Below, piece after piece: positions 8,525 to 16,708 of a DNA stretch of 25,554 nucleotides. The stretch lies in NCBI GenBank assembly GCA_002304935.1, contig DBPS01000025.1, positions 1 through 25,554 of the forward strand, read 5' to 3'. Numbering within the stretch: position 1 is the first letter of the stretch; every line of letters begins with the position of its first letter. The notes under the pieces were generated by a model. That model had not been told where the DNA came from. It worked only from the letters and a program-made list of their open reading frames with translations, and made no database searches. This stretch comes from Candidatus Humimicrobium oleiphilum. Its GTDB lineage: Bacteria; Actinomycetota; Humimicrobiia; Humimicrobiales; Humimicrobiaceae. A program made the position numbers and the translations under genes.

Positions 8525-9322
8525 TTATAATTTTATTAAGTTTTCCAGTCCATATGTAAAATTTGATAGCTTATCGATATTCTGTATTGCCATAATCAGC
8601 CCGGGATAAAAAGAAGTCCTGTCAAAGCTGTCATGCTTTATTGTAAGCGTTTGCCCTTTTGAACCGAAAATAACACACTGGTGCGCCAGAAGTCCCGGTA
8701 GTCTTACACTGTGAAGGTGGATGCCGTTTACAAACGCACCTCTGCTTCCTTCAATACTTTCCCTCTCATCTTTATTAAGTTTTGAATCATTATATTTTAT
8801 TATCTTTGCAATGCTTTCTGCAGTAGAAATCGATGTACCGCTGGGAGCATCTTTTTTATTCTCATGATGCATTTCTATTATTTCACAATTTTCAAAATAT
8901 CTTGCACTCAATTTACTGATTAGTATCATTATTACTGCCCCTATTGAAAAGTTGGGGACAATAAAAACTTTGCTTTTAAATTCTTTGCTTTTTTTTCTTA
9001 AAAACTCGATTTCCTCTTTTTTCAGGCCAGTTGCACCAACTATGATATCGATATTATTCTCTATTGCCCATTTGATATTTTCAGATACTGCATCCGGTCC
9101 CGTAAAATCAATAATAAGATCAGGACCTGCTTCTTTAATATCTTTATAGCTATCTGTAACTTTTACGCCTGTTATGTCCCTTCCGTTTAAAACACCTATA
9201 TCGGTACCTATATTAACCTTGTCAAATCCGGCAACAATATTTATTTTTTTTTCAAGCATTAATTCGCTAAGCATGGCTTTTCCCATTTTGCCGCATATTC
9301 CAAAAAGAGCTATTTTTTTCAT
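8525..9322 (-). CDS. dapB: 4-hydroxy-tetrahydrodipicolinate reductase
   Basis: 265 aa. The NAD(P)H-dependent step after DapA toward diaminopimelate, needed for peptidoglycan and lysine. The Rossmann motif GICGKMG (8-14), GATGL (96-100) and the family signature around E150-MHHENKKDAPSGT (H152/H153, K157) are all present. Its ATG overlaps the stop of the M16 peptidase gene by 4 bp (ATGA), indicating translational coupling, and it also has its own GAGGAG ribosome site. dapA follows immediately. Full length and no anomalies. Confidence 0.97.
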   Translation of the reverse strand: MKKIALFGICGKMGKAMLSELMLEKKINIVAGFDKVNIGTDIGVLNGRDITGVKVTDSYKDIKEAGPDLIIDFTGPDAVSENIKWAIENNIDIIVGATGLKKEEIEFLRKKSKEFKSKVFIVPNFSIGAVIMILISKLSARYFENCEIIEMHHENKKDAPSGTSISTAESIAKIIKYNDSKLNKDERESIEGSRGAFVNGIHLHSVRLPGLLAHQCVIFGSKGQTLTIKHDSFDRTSFYPGLIMAIQNIDKLSNFTYGLENLIKL

Positions 9323-10590
9323 TTGAAACTCCTCTTGTTTGCTTTTCCCATTATCACTATATCTATCCTTTCAGGATTAAAGTATTTATTCGCAATTTCC
9401 TGTATCTCAATTGCTTTTACCATTTCTATTTTATTTAAAATATGGCTAATAGGCAAAATTTGATTTTCCATCAAAAGACTTTTACCGAATCTGAACATCC
9501 TGGAACTGATTTCCTCTATATTCAGGACAATGCCCCCCTTGATATTTTCCTTTGCTCTTTCCAGTTCGCTGTCGCTTAAAGCATTTTCTTTTATATCACT
9601 GATTTCATTTTCAATTATTTCTACAATTTTAACAATATTTTTAGGGTCACTTGCAGCATAAATATCTATCAGGCCGGTATCAGTATACTGGGTATTACCT
9701 GCATAAACTGAATAGGCCAGGCCATTATCCTCTCTTATCTTCTGAAAAAGGCGGCTGCTCATGCTTCCACCTATTATGTTCATAAGCAGTCCGAGAGGAA
9801 ATCTGTCCGGACTTGATCTTTTGCAGCCTATGGTTCCATAACAAAGATTGGAGGCATTGATTCTTTTTTTAATGATTTTTAGATTTTTTCTGGCAAGAGG
9901 TTCTTTCAAAAAAGCTGGTTCTTTTTCTTTAAAAAATTTTGAGTCAAAATTATCTATATTTTTTTTAACAGCATCTACCAGCTCTTTGTGCTTAACATTA
10001 CCTGCAGCAGAAACTACTATATTTTTAAAAACATAATTTTTATTAAAATAATCTATTATATCTTCCTGTTTTATTTCTTCTAATGATTTTCTCGTCCCGA
10101 GAATCGGGAAACTTAAGGGATGGTCAGCAAGAACTGTTTCATAAAAATAATTAAGAATATCTTCTGAAGGAGTATCTTCAACCATTTTTATCTCTTCAAG
10201 GATTATTTTCTTTTCTGTATCAAGACTATCCCTGGAAAAAACAGCATTAAATACAATATCAAATAATAGTTCGGCACATTTATCAAGATGAGTATCAATA
10301 AAATCACAATAAAAGCAGGAATTCTCTTTGTCTGTAAAAGCATTAAAATCTGCCCCTATTGAATCAAATTCAATAGCTATTTCTTTATTTGACCTTTTTT
10401 TTGTTCCCTTGAAAACAAGGTGCTCTATAAGATGAGTTATGCCACTTATTCTTTTTTCTTCATTTCTTGAACCGCTGGAAACCCAGAGACCAAGAGATAT
10501 TGATCTGAAAAAAGGTATGTATTCACTTACAACTCTAATACCATTGTCTAGTTCAGTGATTTCATAGTTTTCTAAAACAGGTTTGGACAA
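9319..10590 (-). CDS. M16 family zinc peptidase (processing-peptidase-like)
   Basis: 423 aa, one-chain pitrilysin-family peptidase like B. subtilis MlpA/YmxG and actinobacterial PepR. The inverted zinc motif HLIEH (H53, E56, H57) has its third ligand in the EE pair at 132-133. The C-terminal half has SRLFQKIRE (279-287) and GLAYSVYAG (290-298), typical of the family's substrate-binding domain. The zinc site is intact, so an active enzyme is expected; its physiological substrate is not known from sequence. The start is TTG with GGGG about 8 nt upstream. The position between pnp and dapB is widely conserved in Gram-positive bacteria. The gene end overlaps the dapB start by 4 bp. Confidence 0.93.
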   Translation of the reverse strand: MSKPVLENYEITELDNGIRVVSEYIPFFRSISLGLWVSSGSRNEEKRISGITHLIEHLVFKGTKKRSNKEIAIEFDSIGADFNAFTDKENSCFYCDFIDTHLDKCAELLFDIVFNAVFSRDSLDTEKKIILEEIKMVEDTPSEDILNYFYETVLADHPLSFPILGTRKSLEEIKQEDIIDYFNKNYVFKNIVVSAAGNVKHKELVDAVKKNIDNFDSKFFKEKEPAFLKEPLARKNLKIIKKRINASNLCYGTIGCKRSSPDRFPLGLLMNIIGGSMSSRLFQKIREDNGLAYSVYAGNTQYTDTGLIDIYAASDPKNIVKIVEIIENEISDIKENALSDSELERAKENIKGGIVLNIEEISSRMFRFGKSLLMENQILPISHILNKIEMVKAIEIQEIANKYFNPERIDIVIMGKANKRSFK

Positions 10591-10637
10591 TGTTATACCC
10601 CAACTACCTTTCTGGAAAATTTTAAAGGGATCAAATA

Positions 10638-12806
10638 TCAGGCTCGTTCGAGGGAGATTTTTCTGTCTTTTTTGTCAATAAAAGATATTTTTACCATCAG
10701 CTTATCATTAAGTTTAAGAAAATCTTCTACTTTTTCTACTCTTTTATCTGATATCTTCGATATATGAAGCAAGCCGTCAATCCCCGGAATAAGATTTATG
10801 AAAGCACCAAATTTGGTAATACCTACTACTGTACCAAGATATTCGTCACCGATATTTATATCATCAAAACCTTTTACGAGTGCTTCTATTTTCTTTCTTG
10901 CCAGAATGACATTATCCTCATTTGCTGATGTTATTTGTACAACACCTTCATTATCTTCGTCATATAATTCAATCTCATCAAGATCAAATTCTTCCTTTAT
11001 TGCTTTTATATTTTTTCCACCGGGACCTATTATTTCACCTATCTTATCCTTTGGAATTCTGAAAGTTGTTATCTTTGGTGCACATGAGGACAGATTTTCC
11101 CTGTGATGCGGAATTGTCTCAAGCATTTTCTCGAGAATAAACATTCTTCCTTTTTTAGCCTGGATAATAGCGTCTTTTATGATATCGATAGATATTCCCT
11201 TTATTTTTATATCCATCTGCAGCGCTGTTATTCCTTTTTCAGTTCCTGCAACTTTAAAATCCATATCACCGTAAAAATCTTCTATTCCCTGTATGTCTGA
11301 AAGAACAACATATCTTTCACTATCTTCATCCTTTATAAGGCCCATGGCTATCCCTGAAACAGGGTTAATTATCGGTACACCGGCGTCCATTAAAGCAAGA
11401 GTTGAACCGCATACGCTTGCCATTGAAGTTGAGCCGTTTGAAGAAAGTATCTCGGAAACAAGTCTTAAAGAATAAGGGAAATTTTCTTTATCAGGTATCA
11501 TCGGCTTGATTGCTCTTTCAGCTAATGCTCCATGCCCTATTTCCCTTCTTTTGGGACCTCTTGATGCGCCTGTTTCACCTACTGAAAAAGCAGGGAAATT
11601 ATAATGATGCATAAATCTTTTGAATTCCTCATTATCAATACTGTCTATTCTCTGCGATTCTTTCATTGAGCCCAGAGCAAGTATTGTCAGGGCCTGTGAT
11701 TTTCCTCTTGTAAATAAACCCGTTCCATGGGTGGTTTCGGGGAATAATCCTACTTCACAGCTGATCGGACGGATCTCTTCGGGTTTTCTACCGTCAGGAC
11801 GGATGCTCTTGTCTATAATAGTTCTTCTGACAAGTTTCCTTTCAAGTTCTTTCAAGCTGTATTCAATGGTAGGCATACTTTCCGGGAATTCTTCTTTAAT
11901 AGTTTCCACTATATTCTCGGATATTTTTTTAAGTTCATCCTGGAAATAGCCTTTTTTGGAATTTTCTATTACTTTTTCAATCTGGCCGGATTCAGCATAT
12001 TTCACTATTTCTTCAAGTTTTTCTGCTATGGGATTTCCGGCAAGTTCAGTTAATCTGTTCTTTGCATTTTCATCCACTTCAAAAAGAATAGCCTGTTTTT
12101 TCTCCAAACCTATTTCTTTTTGAAAGTCCTTCTGGACTCTGATTAATTTTTTTATTTCTTCATGTGCAATTTCTATTGCATCTATGATTGTTTGTTCACT
12201 GGCTTCATTACACCCTGCCTCAACCATTAAAATAGCGTTTTCAGTACCTGCAATAACTATATCGATATTTGATTCTTCTATCTGATCATAACTGGGATTA
12301 ATTATATATTCATCATTTACCTTGCCGATTCGGACTGCGCCTATGGGTTCTTCAAAAGGAATATCTGAAATAGTCAGAGCCATCGATGCTCCGTTGATTA
12401 CCAGTACATCAAATGGGTTTATCTGGTCTACAGATAATATTGTAGCAACTATCTGCACTTCATTTCTTAGATTTTTGTCAAAAAGAGGCCTTAAAGGTCT
12501 GTCTGTAAGTCTTGAAAGCAATATTGCTTTGTCGCTTGCCTTGCCTTCTCTTTTAAAAAAGCCGCCTGGTATTTTTCCTGCTGCATACATTCTTTCTTCA
12601 ACATCAACAACCAGAGGAAAAAAATCACTGTTTCTGTCTGCATTTTCAGACATTACTGCAGTTACCAAAGCTCCGCTGCTTCCGCATTTTACAAGAACAG
12701 AGGCATTTGCCTGCCTTGCTAGTTTACCGGTTGAGAAAGAAATTATCTTTCCACCGATCTCCACACTTATACTGTCTTCACCGACATGATTGTTTTTTTC
12801 ATTCAT
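10638..12806 (-). CDS. pnp: Polyribonucleotide nucleotidyltransferase (PNPase)
   Basis: 722 aa, full length. Phosphorolytic 3'-5' exoribonuclease of mRNA decay that can also synthesise tails. Domains: first RNase PH-like core (about 12-240), helical linker (about 245-325), second, catalytic RNase PH core (about 335-560) with D510, D516 and K518 in the IEDFYGDMDFK segment (matching E. coli D486, D492, K494), KH domain (about 580-640, GPGG 594-597), and S1 domain (about 652-722) ending right after ISLERA. It follows rpsO by 60 nt, the conserved rpsO-pnp pair. Family members are often post-transcriptionally autoregulated, but I see no decisive leader structure here. The ATG overlaps the stop of a 4-codon mini-ORF (TAATG). 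Confidence 0.97.
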   Translation of the reverse strand: MNEKNNHVGEDSISVEIGGKIISFSTGKLARQANASVLVKCGSSGALVTAVMSENADRNSDFFPLVVDVEERMYAAGKIPGGFFKREGKASDKAILLSRLTDRPLRPLFDKNLRNEVQIVATILSVDQINPFDVLVINGASMALTISDIPFEEPIGAVRIGKVNDEYIINPSYDQIEESNIDIVIAGTENAILMVEAGCNEASEQTIIDAIEIAHEEIKKLIRVQKDFQKEIGLEKKQAILFEVDENAKNRLTELAGNPIAEKLEEIVKYAESGQIEKVIENSKKGYFQDELKKISENIVETIKEEFPESMPTIEYSLKELERKLVRRTIIDKSIRPDGRKPEEIRPISCEVGLFPETTHGTGLFTRGKSQALTILALGSMKESQRIDSIDNEEFKRFMHHYNFPAFSVGETGASRGPKRREIGHGALAERAIKPMIPDKENFPYSLRLVSEILSSNGSTSMASVCGSTLALMDAGVPIINPVSGIAMGLIKDEDSERYVVLSDIQGIEDFYGDMDFKVAGTEKGITALQMDIKIKGISIDIIKDAIIQAKKGRMFILEKMLETIPHHRENLSSCAPKITTFRIPKDKIGEIIGPGGKNIKAIKEEFDLDEIELYDEDNEGVVQITSANEDNVILARKKIEALVKGFDDINIGDEYLGTVVGITKFGAFINLIPGIDGLLHISKISDKRVEKVEDFLKLNDKLMVKISFIDKKDRKISLERA

Positions 12807-12866
12807 TACTTATAAATCATTCTCCAAGCAAAATTATTTTGTTTATTATTGTCAGTCTTACAACCG

Positions 12867-13136
12867 CTATTTTCTAAGTCCAAGCTCTTTAATCAGACTT
12901 TTATACTTAGAAAGATCATTATTCTTTAAATATTCAATGAGCCTTTTTCTTCTTCCAACCATTGTAACAAGCCCTCTCCTTGAAGAATGATCGGTCTTAT
13001 TTAATTTAAGATGTTCGTTTAGTCTATTTATCCTTGTTGTTAAAATAGCAATCTGAACTTCAGTCGACCCAGTATCGTTTTCATGTATTTTAAACTTACC
13101 GATAATATCCTGTTTTAATTCTTTAGTAATAGACAA
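12867..13136 (-). CDS. rpsO: 30S ribosomal protein S15
   Basis: 89 aa, exactly the usual length. A primary 16S rRNA-binding protein of the central domain that also contributes to a subunit bridge. Conserved segments visible: STEVQIA (24-30), the INRLNEHLK helix, the DHSSRRGL segment and GRRKRLIEYL. The start is TTG, placing MSITKE exactly where the family begins; AGGGGTG lies about 10 nt upstream. It has a 199-nt leader with a terminator and a fresh promoter. S15 represses its own mRNA in many bacteria through varied leader folds. This leader is long enough for that, but I could not identify a specific fold. Confidence 0.97.
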   Translation of the reverse strand: MSITKELKQDIIGKFKIHENDTGSTEVQIAILTTRINRLNEHLKLNKTDHSSRRGLVTMVGRRKRLIEYLKNNDLSKYKSLIKELGLRK

Positions 13137-13228
13137 TTTCTAAGTTCACCCCTTTTATTAATTATTATGCAAATAAAAATATTTTTAATTTTCTCAAATC
13201 CTTAAAAAAATAATTGCACAAGTTTATA

Positions 13229-13257
13229 TTATTATTAAATTTTATTTGATTAGTCAA
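13229..13257 (-). promoter_or_regulatory. Probable rpsO-pnp promoter
   Basis: On the minus strand TTGACT (13252-13257) lies 17 nt upstream of TAATAA (13229-13234); a TAATAT at 13226-13231 is an alternative -10. The transcript would start near 13222, about 85 nt before rpsO. The -35 sits inside an 8-bp inverted repeat, TTATTTGA/TCAAATAA (13242-13261), which could be an operator or simply reflect AT richness. It lies right after a terminator, as expected for a new transcription unit. Confidence 0.5.
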
Positions 13258-13269
13258 ATAATTTTTTTT

Positions 13270-13304
13270 AAAAAACAATAATATCACCTTATCGTATTAT
13301 TATT
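13270..13304 (-). terminator. Intrinsic terminator after ribF
   Basis: On the minus strand an 11-bp stem (arms 13294-13304 and 13277-13287, one A-A mismatch and one G-U pair) closes a GATAAG loop and is followed directly by GTTTTTT (13276-13270). The stem is AT-rich, so it may be leaky. It would end the nusA-ribF transcription unit before the rpsO promoter. Gene spacing supports it, with 199 nt between ribF and rpsO in an otherwise packed region. Confidence 0.55.
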
Positions 13305-13335
13305 AAGACCAAAAAATTATTTTTTAATGATATGT

Positions 13336-14292
13336 TCAGATAATATTATAGTTTTTAACTTTAAAAAATTCTATTCCTTCTTCTATATCGGATTCTATTT
13401 GTTTTATTAATTCTTTTTCATCAGCGAATTTTAATTCCTGTCTGTGAAATCTGATAAGTTCGACTTTTATCAGTCTGTTATATATTTCTTCTTTAAAATC
13501 GATTATATGAGCTTCAAGCAATAATTTCCTTAAACCGAAAGTAGGATTATTCCCAATATTTACAACACACGGTAATACTTTTTTATAACCCTGGATATTT
13601 ATTCTTGCAAAATAAACTCCTTTTTTCGGAATCATATAATTTTCATCCAGTTCTATATTTGCTGTCGGAAAGCCTATCCTGCTTCCCCTGTTAAATCCCC
13701 TGACAACTTTCCCCGATATGGAAGGATATCGCCCCATAAAAAGCTTTATATTACCGATTTCTCCTTTTTCATAAAATCTTCTTATTTCAGTACTTGAAAC
13801 AGTTTTCCCATTAATCTTTAAAAGATCAATAATATTGATTGTAATTTCTGAATTCTTAAAAAAAGTATTTAAATAATCCGTGTCTCCGGAAGCATTTTTG
13901 CCAAATTTAAAATTCTCCCCTACGAAAACCTCTGCTGCATTCAGCTTGCCTGCAATTATATCTTCACAAAATTGTCGGGGGGTAAGGTTTTCAAAATACT
14001 TATTAAAGCTTACAGCAACTATTCTGTTTATCCCCATTCTCCTAATTATTTTTATTTTTTCTTCGAAAGAAATAATAAGTTTTTTTTCTTTTCTGCCGGT
14101 TATGATATTCTGGGGAGGTTTGTCAAAAGTCAGTGCAAGACTTTTTTTGCCTGTCTGCAATGATTTCAAAGCACATTTTCTTATGATATTCTCATGGCCT
14201 TTGTGGACACCATCAAAGAAACCTATGACTACAATATTCTTATCTTTAAAATAATTATCTTTTATTTCACTTAAGCTTATTATTTTTACCAT
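13336..14292 (-). CDS. ribF: Bifunctional riboflavin kinase / FMN adenylyltransferase
   Basis: 318 aa. Makes FMN from riboflavin and then FAD. The N-terminal nucleotidyltransferase domain (about 1-165) has GFFDGVHKGH (24-33) with the HxGH ATP motif H30/H33 and SSTEIRR (167-172). The C-terminal flavokinase domain (about 185-312) has GFPTAN (207-212), NIGNNPTF (245-252) and the catalytic Glu in LEAHIIDF (E260). The ATG is 11 nt after the truB stop, with a weak ribosome site. The truB-ribF-rpsO order is conserved across Gram-positive bacteria. Full length. Confidence 0.96.
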   Translation of the reverse strand: MVKIISLSEIKDNYFKDKNIVVIGFFDGVHKGHENIIRKCALKSLQTGKKSLALTFDKPPQNIITGRKEKKLIISFEEKIKIIRRMGINRIVAVSFNKYFENLTPRQFCEDIIAGKLNAAEVFVGENFKFGKNASGDTDYLNTFFKNSEITINIIDLLKINGKTVSSTEIRRFYEKGEIGNIKLFMGRYPSISGKVVRGFNRGSRIGFPTANIELDENYMIPKKGVYFARINIQGYKKVLPCVVNIGNNPTFGLRKLLLEAHIIDFKEEIYNRLIKVELIRFHRQELKFADEKELIKQIESDIEEGIEFFKVKNYNII

Positions 14293-14303
14293 ATCCGAAC
14301 ACT

Positions 14304-15292
14304 TTAGTTTATTAAAAGAAATTTTGAAAGTTTTTTATTTTCATTTGATATTTTCTTTAAGCTAAATTCCGAAATTGCTCTGTGAATGAATGATTTTCTT
14401 GTTTTTCCTAATCTGATAACTATTATTTCTCCGGGCTTGAATTCCAGATCAAAGTTTGGTTTAGGCTCTATCATCTCTTCATATAAAGGACTGTTCATTT
14501 CAAGATCATTTATATATCTTTCCTTGACATATACTTTTTTATAATCTTTGACTATTTTTTTTACCGGTATAATTGCTTTCAAATCTGATATCTTTTCAGA
14601 TCCAGGCTCTTTTTTATTATAATTATTTAAAATATCTACAGCTTCTTCTGCTTCGACAGAGTCTTTAACTAAAAATTTACCGATCCTTATCCTGTCAAGT
14701 TTTGCCATCGCTGCTCCGCATCCCAGCCTTTCACCAATGTCATTTGCGATTGCTCTTATATATGTCCCTGAACTGACTGATAATCTTAAATGTAAGTAAG
14801 GTGACTGATATTTAATTATACTTATTTTGTTAATACTGACATCATTTTTTATTATATCGGTGCTGATATTCTTACGGGCATATTCATACAGATGTCTGCC
14901 TCTTATTTTTTTAGCGCTGAAAACAGGTATGGTCTGCCTGTAATCTCCCTGAAAACTTTTAATTATTTCTGACAGATAACTTTTTTCCAGAAAAGGTACT
15001 TTAAAAGTATTAATTATATTTCCATCCATATCGTAGGAATCTGTTATTATGCCCAGTTTGATTAAAGCAATATATTCTTTATCAAGTGATAAAAAGTCAG
15101 AGGATAATTTTACCGCTTTATTCAGTAATATAATCAGCAGGCCTTCTGCAATCGGGTCAAGCGTACCTGCATGTCCTATTTTATTAAAAAAAAACTCTTT
15201 TTAAGTATTCTCAGCATGTCAAAAGAAGTCATGCCGGGACTTTTGTTTAATAAAATCGCTCCGTTGAAATCTATTATTTTTTTTAAAGTCAT
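14304..15292 (-). CDS. truB: tRNA pseudouridine-55 synthase, interrupted by a frameshift
   Basis: TruB makes pseudouridine 55 in the tRNA T loop. The reading frame is split. From ATG at 15290-15292 the first frame gives MTLKKIIDFNGAILLNKSPG and on through FDMLRILKKSF, which is the family N-terminus. It then hits a T9 run (15186-15194) and soon a stop. The next frame continues with NKIGHAGTLDP (catalytic Asp), LDKEYIALIKLG, and the rest to 14304, including a C-terminal PUA-like part. One extra T would restore about 329 aa, with the catalytic Asp at residue 46. The longest single-frame ORF starting at an ATG (14304-15029, MDGNIINTF) lacks the catalytic motif. Causes: homopolymer sequencing error, slippage-dependent expression, or a recent pseudogene. 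The product call is firm; the functional state is open. It starts 16 nt after the nrnA stop. Confidence 0.88.
15186..15194 (-). other. T9 slippery run at the truB frameshift point
   Basis: On the minus strand the zero frame reads AGT TTT TTT TTA, containing the ideal -1 slippery heptamer T-TTT-TTT within nine T. A -1 ribosomal slip, or one extra U added by RNA polymerase, joins the truB N-terminal frame to the frame carrying the catalytic domain. A homopolymer read error would look the same. Confidence 0.6.
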
Positions 15293-15308
15293 ATTCTTGC
15301 AGCTTTTT

Positions 15309-16295
15309 TTAATTATTATTAATTGATTTATGAAGTTCTGCCACTGATTTCATCAAATTACCTTCTGCAACATAAGCAGAAGCCATTTTATGACCTCCCC
15401 CGCCGAATCTTTCAGCAATGACTGCAACATTTACAGATTCATCTGAGGATCTCAGAGAGACTTTGTAATTATTTTTACTGACTTCTTTGAAAAGTGCTGC
15501 AACTTTTACATCCTTAGCTGTTCTTAAAATTTCGATTATTCCATCATTGGCAGAGAAAGGAAGATTAAATTTATCAAAATCCTTCATTTTTATATAAGAA
15601 TAAATAAGATTGTTGTTAAGTATCCTCGCTCTTTTAAAAACCAATGCAAGAAACCTGAACCTGTTTGCAGGTTCATTCTCATATATGCTACTGTATATCT
15701 TTGATGGCTCAATATCATATTCAAGAAGACTGCTAATTATTTTATGCACTTCTTTTGTTGTATTTGAATACTGGAATTTGCCGGTATCAGTAAGGATACC
15801 GGTATACAAAGCTTCAGCGATATCTTTATCTATTTTTTCATGAAAATATTTTTCAAATAGCAGATAGATTATTTCACAAGTCGCAGATTTTTCTGAAAAA
15901 ACTATGTTGATATCACCAAAATAAGTATTACTAAGATGGTGGTCGATATTAATTATTTTCCCCGACTTTTTTATTACGGTTTCGTAATCGATTTTTATCC
16001 TTTTGATGTCGGCACAGTCAGCAAAGATGGAAACATAATTTGTATCATCGCCAATATTATCCATTGATTTTACTATTTCTTCATTGCCGGAAAGAAATTT
16101 ATACTGATAAGGCATTTCACTATTGCATATGGCAAAAACATTCTTATTCATCTTCTTTAGCATCTTATATAAGGAAAGAAGTGAACCAAGAGCGTCTCCA
16201 TCAGGATACGAATGAGTAAAAAGAAGAAAATCTGTATTTTTTTCTATGGTGTTGAAAAATTCCAGGCTGTTTTTATTAAAATCATCTATGTTCAT
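15309..16295 (-). CDS. nrnA: DHH-family phosphoesterase, NrnA-type oligoribonuclease / pAp phosphatase
   Basis: 328 aa from the ATG chosen here. In the family, NrnA degrades very short RNA to mononucleotides and dephosphorylates 3'-phosphoadenosine 5'-phosphate, replacing E. coli Orn and CysQ. Motifs (numbering from this ATG): THSYPDGDALGS (H28, D32, D34), FADCAD (91-96, D93), DHH (118-120), and a C-terminal DHHA1 domain with GGGGHKMASA. A longer frame opens at TTG 16331, but that would overlap rbfA by 35 bp and add a lysine-rich stretch. The ATG at 16293-16295 comes one base after the rbfA stop and is preferred. The rbfA-nrnA-truB order is conserved in Gram-positive bacteria. Confidence 0.93.
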   Translation of the reverse strand: MNIDDFNKNSLEFFNTIEKNTDFLLFTHSYPDGDALGSLLSLYKMLKKMNKNVFAICNSEMPYQYKFLSGNEEIVKSMDNIGDDTNYVSIFADCADIKRIKIDYETVIKKSGKIINIDHHLSNTYFGDINIVFSEKSATCEIIYLLFEKYFHEKIDKDIAEALYTGILTDTGKFQYSNTTKEVHKIISSLLEYDIEPSKIYSSIYENEPANRFRFLALVFKRARILNNNLIYSYIKMKDFDKFNLPFSANDGIIEILRTAKDVKVAALFKEVSKNNYKVSLRSSDESVNVAVIAERFGGGGHKMASAYVAEGNLMKSVAELHKSINNN

Positions 16296-16296
16296 A

Positions 16297-16647
16297 TCAA
16301 ATATTTTTTTCTTTTCTTTTAAGGTCTTCAATAATCGTGTTTATTCTTAAACCGTTTTCTATAGATTTATCATATATAAATTTTATCTCAGGCATAGTTT
16401 TTATTCTTATTCTTGTCTTAATATTCTTCTTGATAAAACCTTTACATGTGTTTAATCCATCCAGGCAGGACTTTATATCTCCTTTTTCATCAAGCAATGT
16501 AAAGTAAACATCCATATAATGAAAATCAGGAGAAAGTCTGATACCTGTGATAGTTACAAATCCTATCCTGGGGTCTTTTACCTTTGAGTTTATTATAAAG
16601 CTGATTTCTCTCTGAAGATCGATTTCAGTTTTTTTTAATTTATCCAC
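16297..16647 (-). CDS. rbfA: 30S ribosome-binding factor RbfA
   Basis: 116 aa. A KH-type fold protein that binds the 30S subunit during late 16S maturation and helps cold adaptation. The family signature KDPRIGFVTITGIRLSPD (24-41) and the following HYMDVYFTLL strand are clear. The start is GTG without a visible Shine-Dalgarno sequence; no better upstream start exists. It lies 61 nt after infB, the universal infB-rbfA pair, and its stop is one base from the nrnA ATG. Length is normal. Confidence 0.95.
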   Translation of the reverse strand: MDKLKKTEIDLQREISFIINSKVKDPRIGFVTITGIRLSPDFHYMDVYFTLLDEKGDIKSCLDGLNTCKGFIKKNIKTRIRIKTMPEIKFIYDKSIENGLRINTIIEDLKRKEKNI

Positions 16648-16708
16648 AATTAAACAAATTAAATATCAGTGATTATTTGTTAAATTAATTTTTAAATGTT
16701 TCTGAGGT

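Noticed and set aside
12322..12789. 155-aa plus-strand ORF opposite pnp
   Set aside because: Antisense shadow of a strongly conserved gene; no motif support.
12804..12818. 4-codon mini-ORF (ATG ATT TAT AAG TAA) overlapping the pnp start
   Set aside because: The GGAG is too close to its ATG for a normal ribosome site; too short to claim as a gene.
12829..12841. Palindrome CAAAATTATTTTG between rpsO and pnp
   Set aside because: Leaves almost no loop and is A/T-dominated; likely chance.
14304..15029. 241-aa ORF starting MDGNIINTF as the complete truB product
   Set aside because: The frame continues upstream with the conserved GHAGTLDP and LDKEYIALIKLG segments; this Met is internal and the catalytic Asp would be lost.
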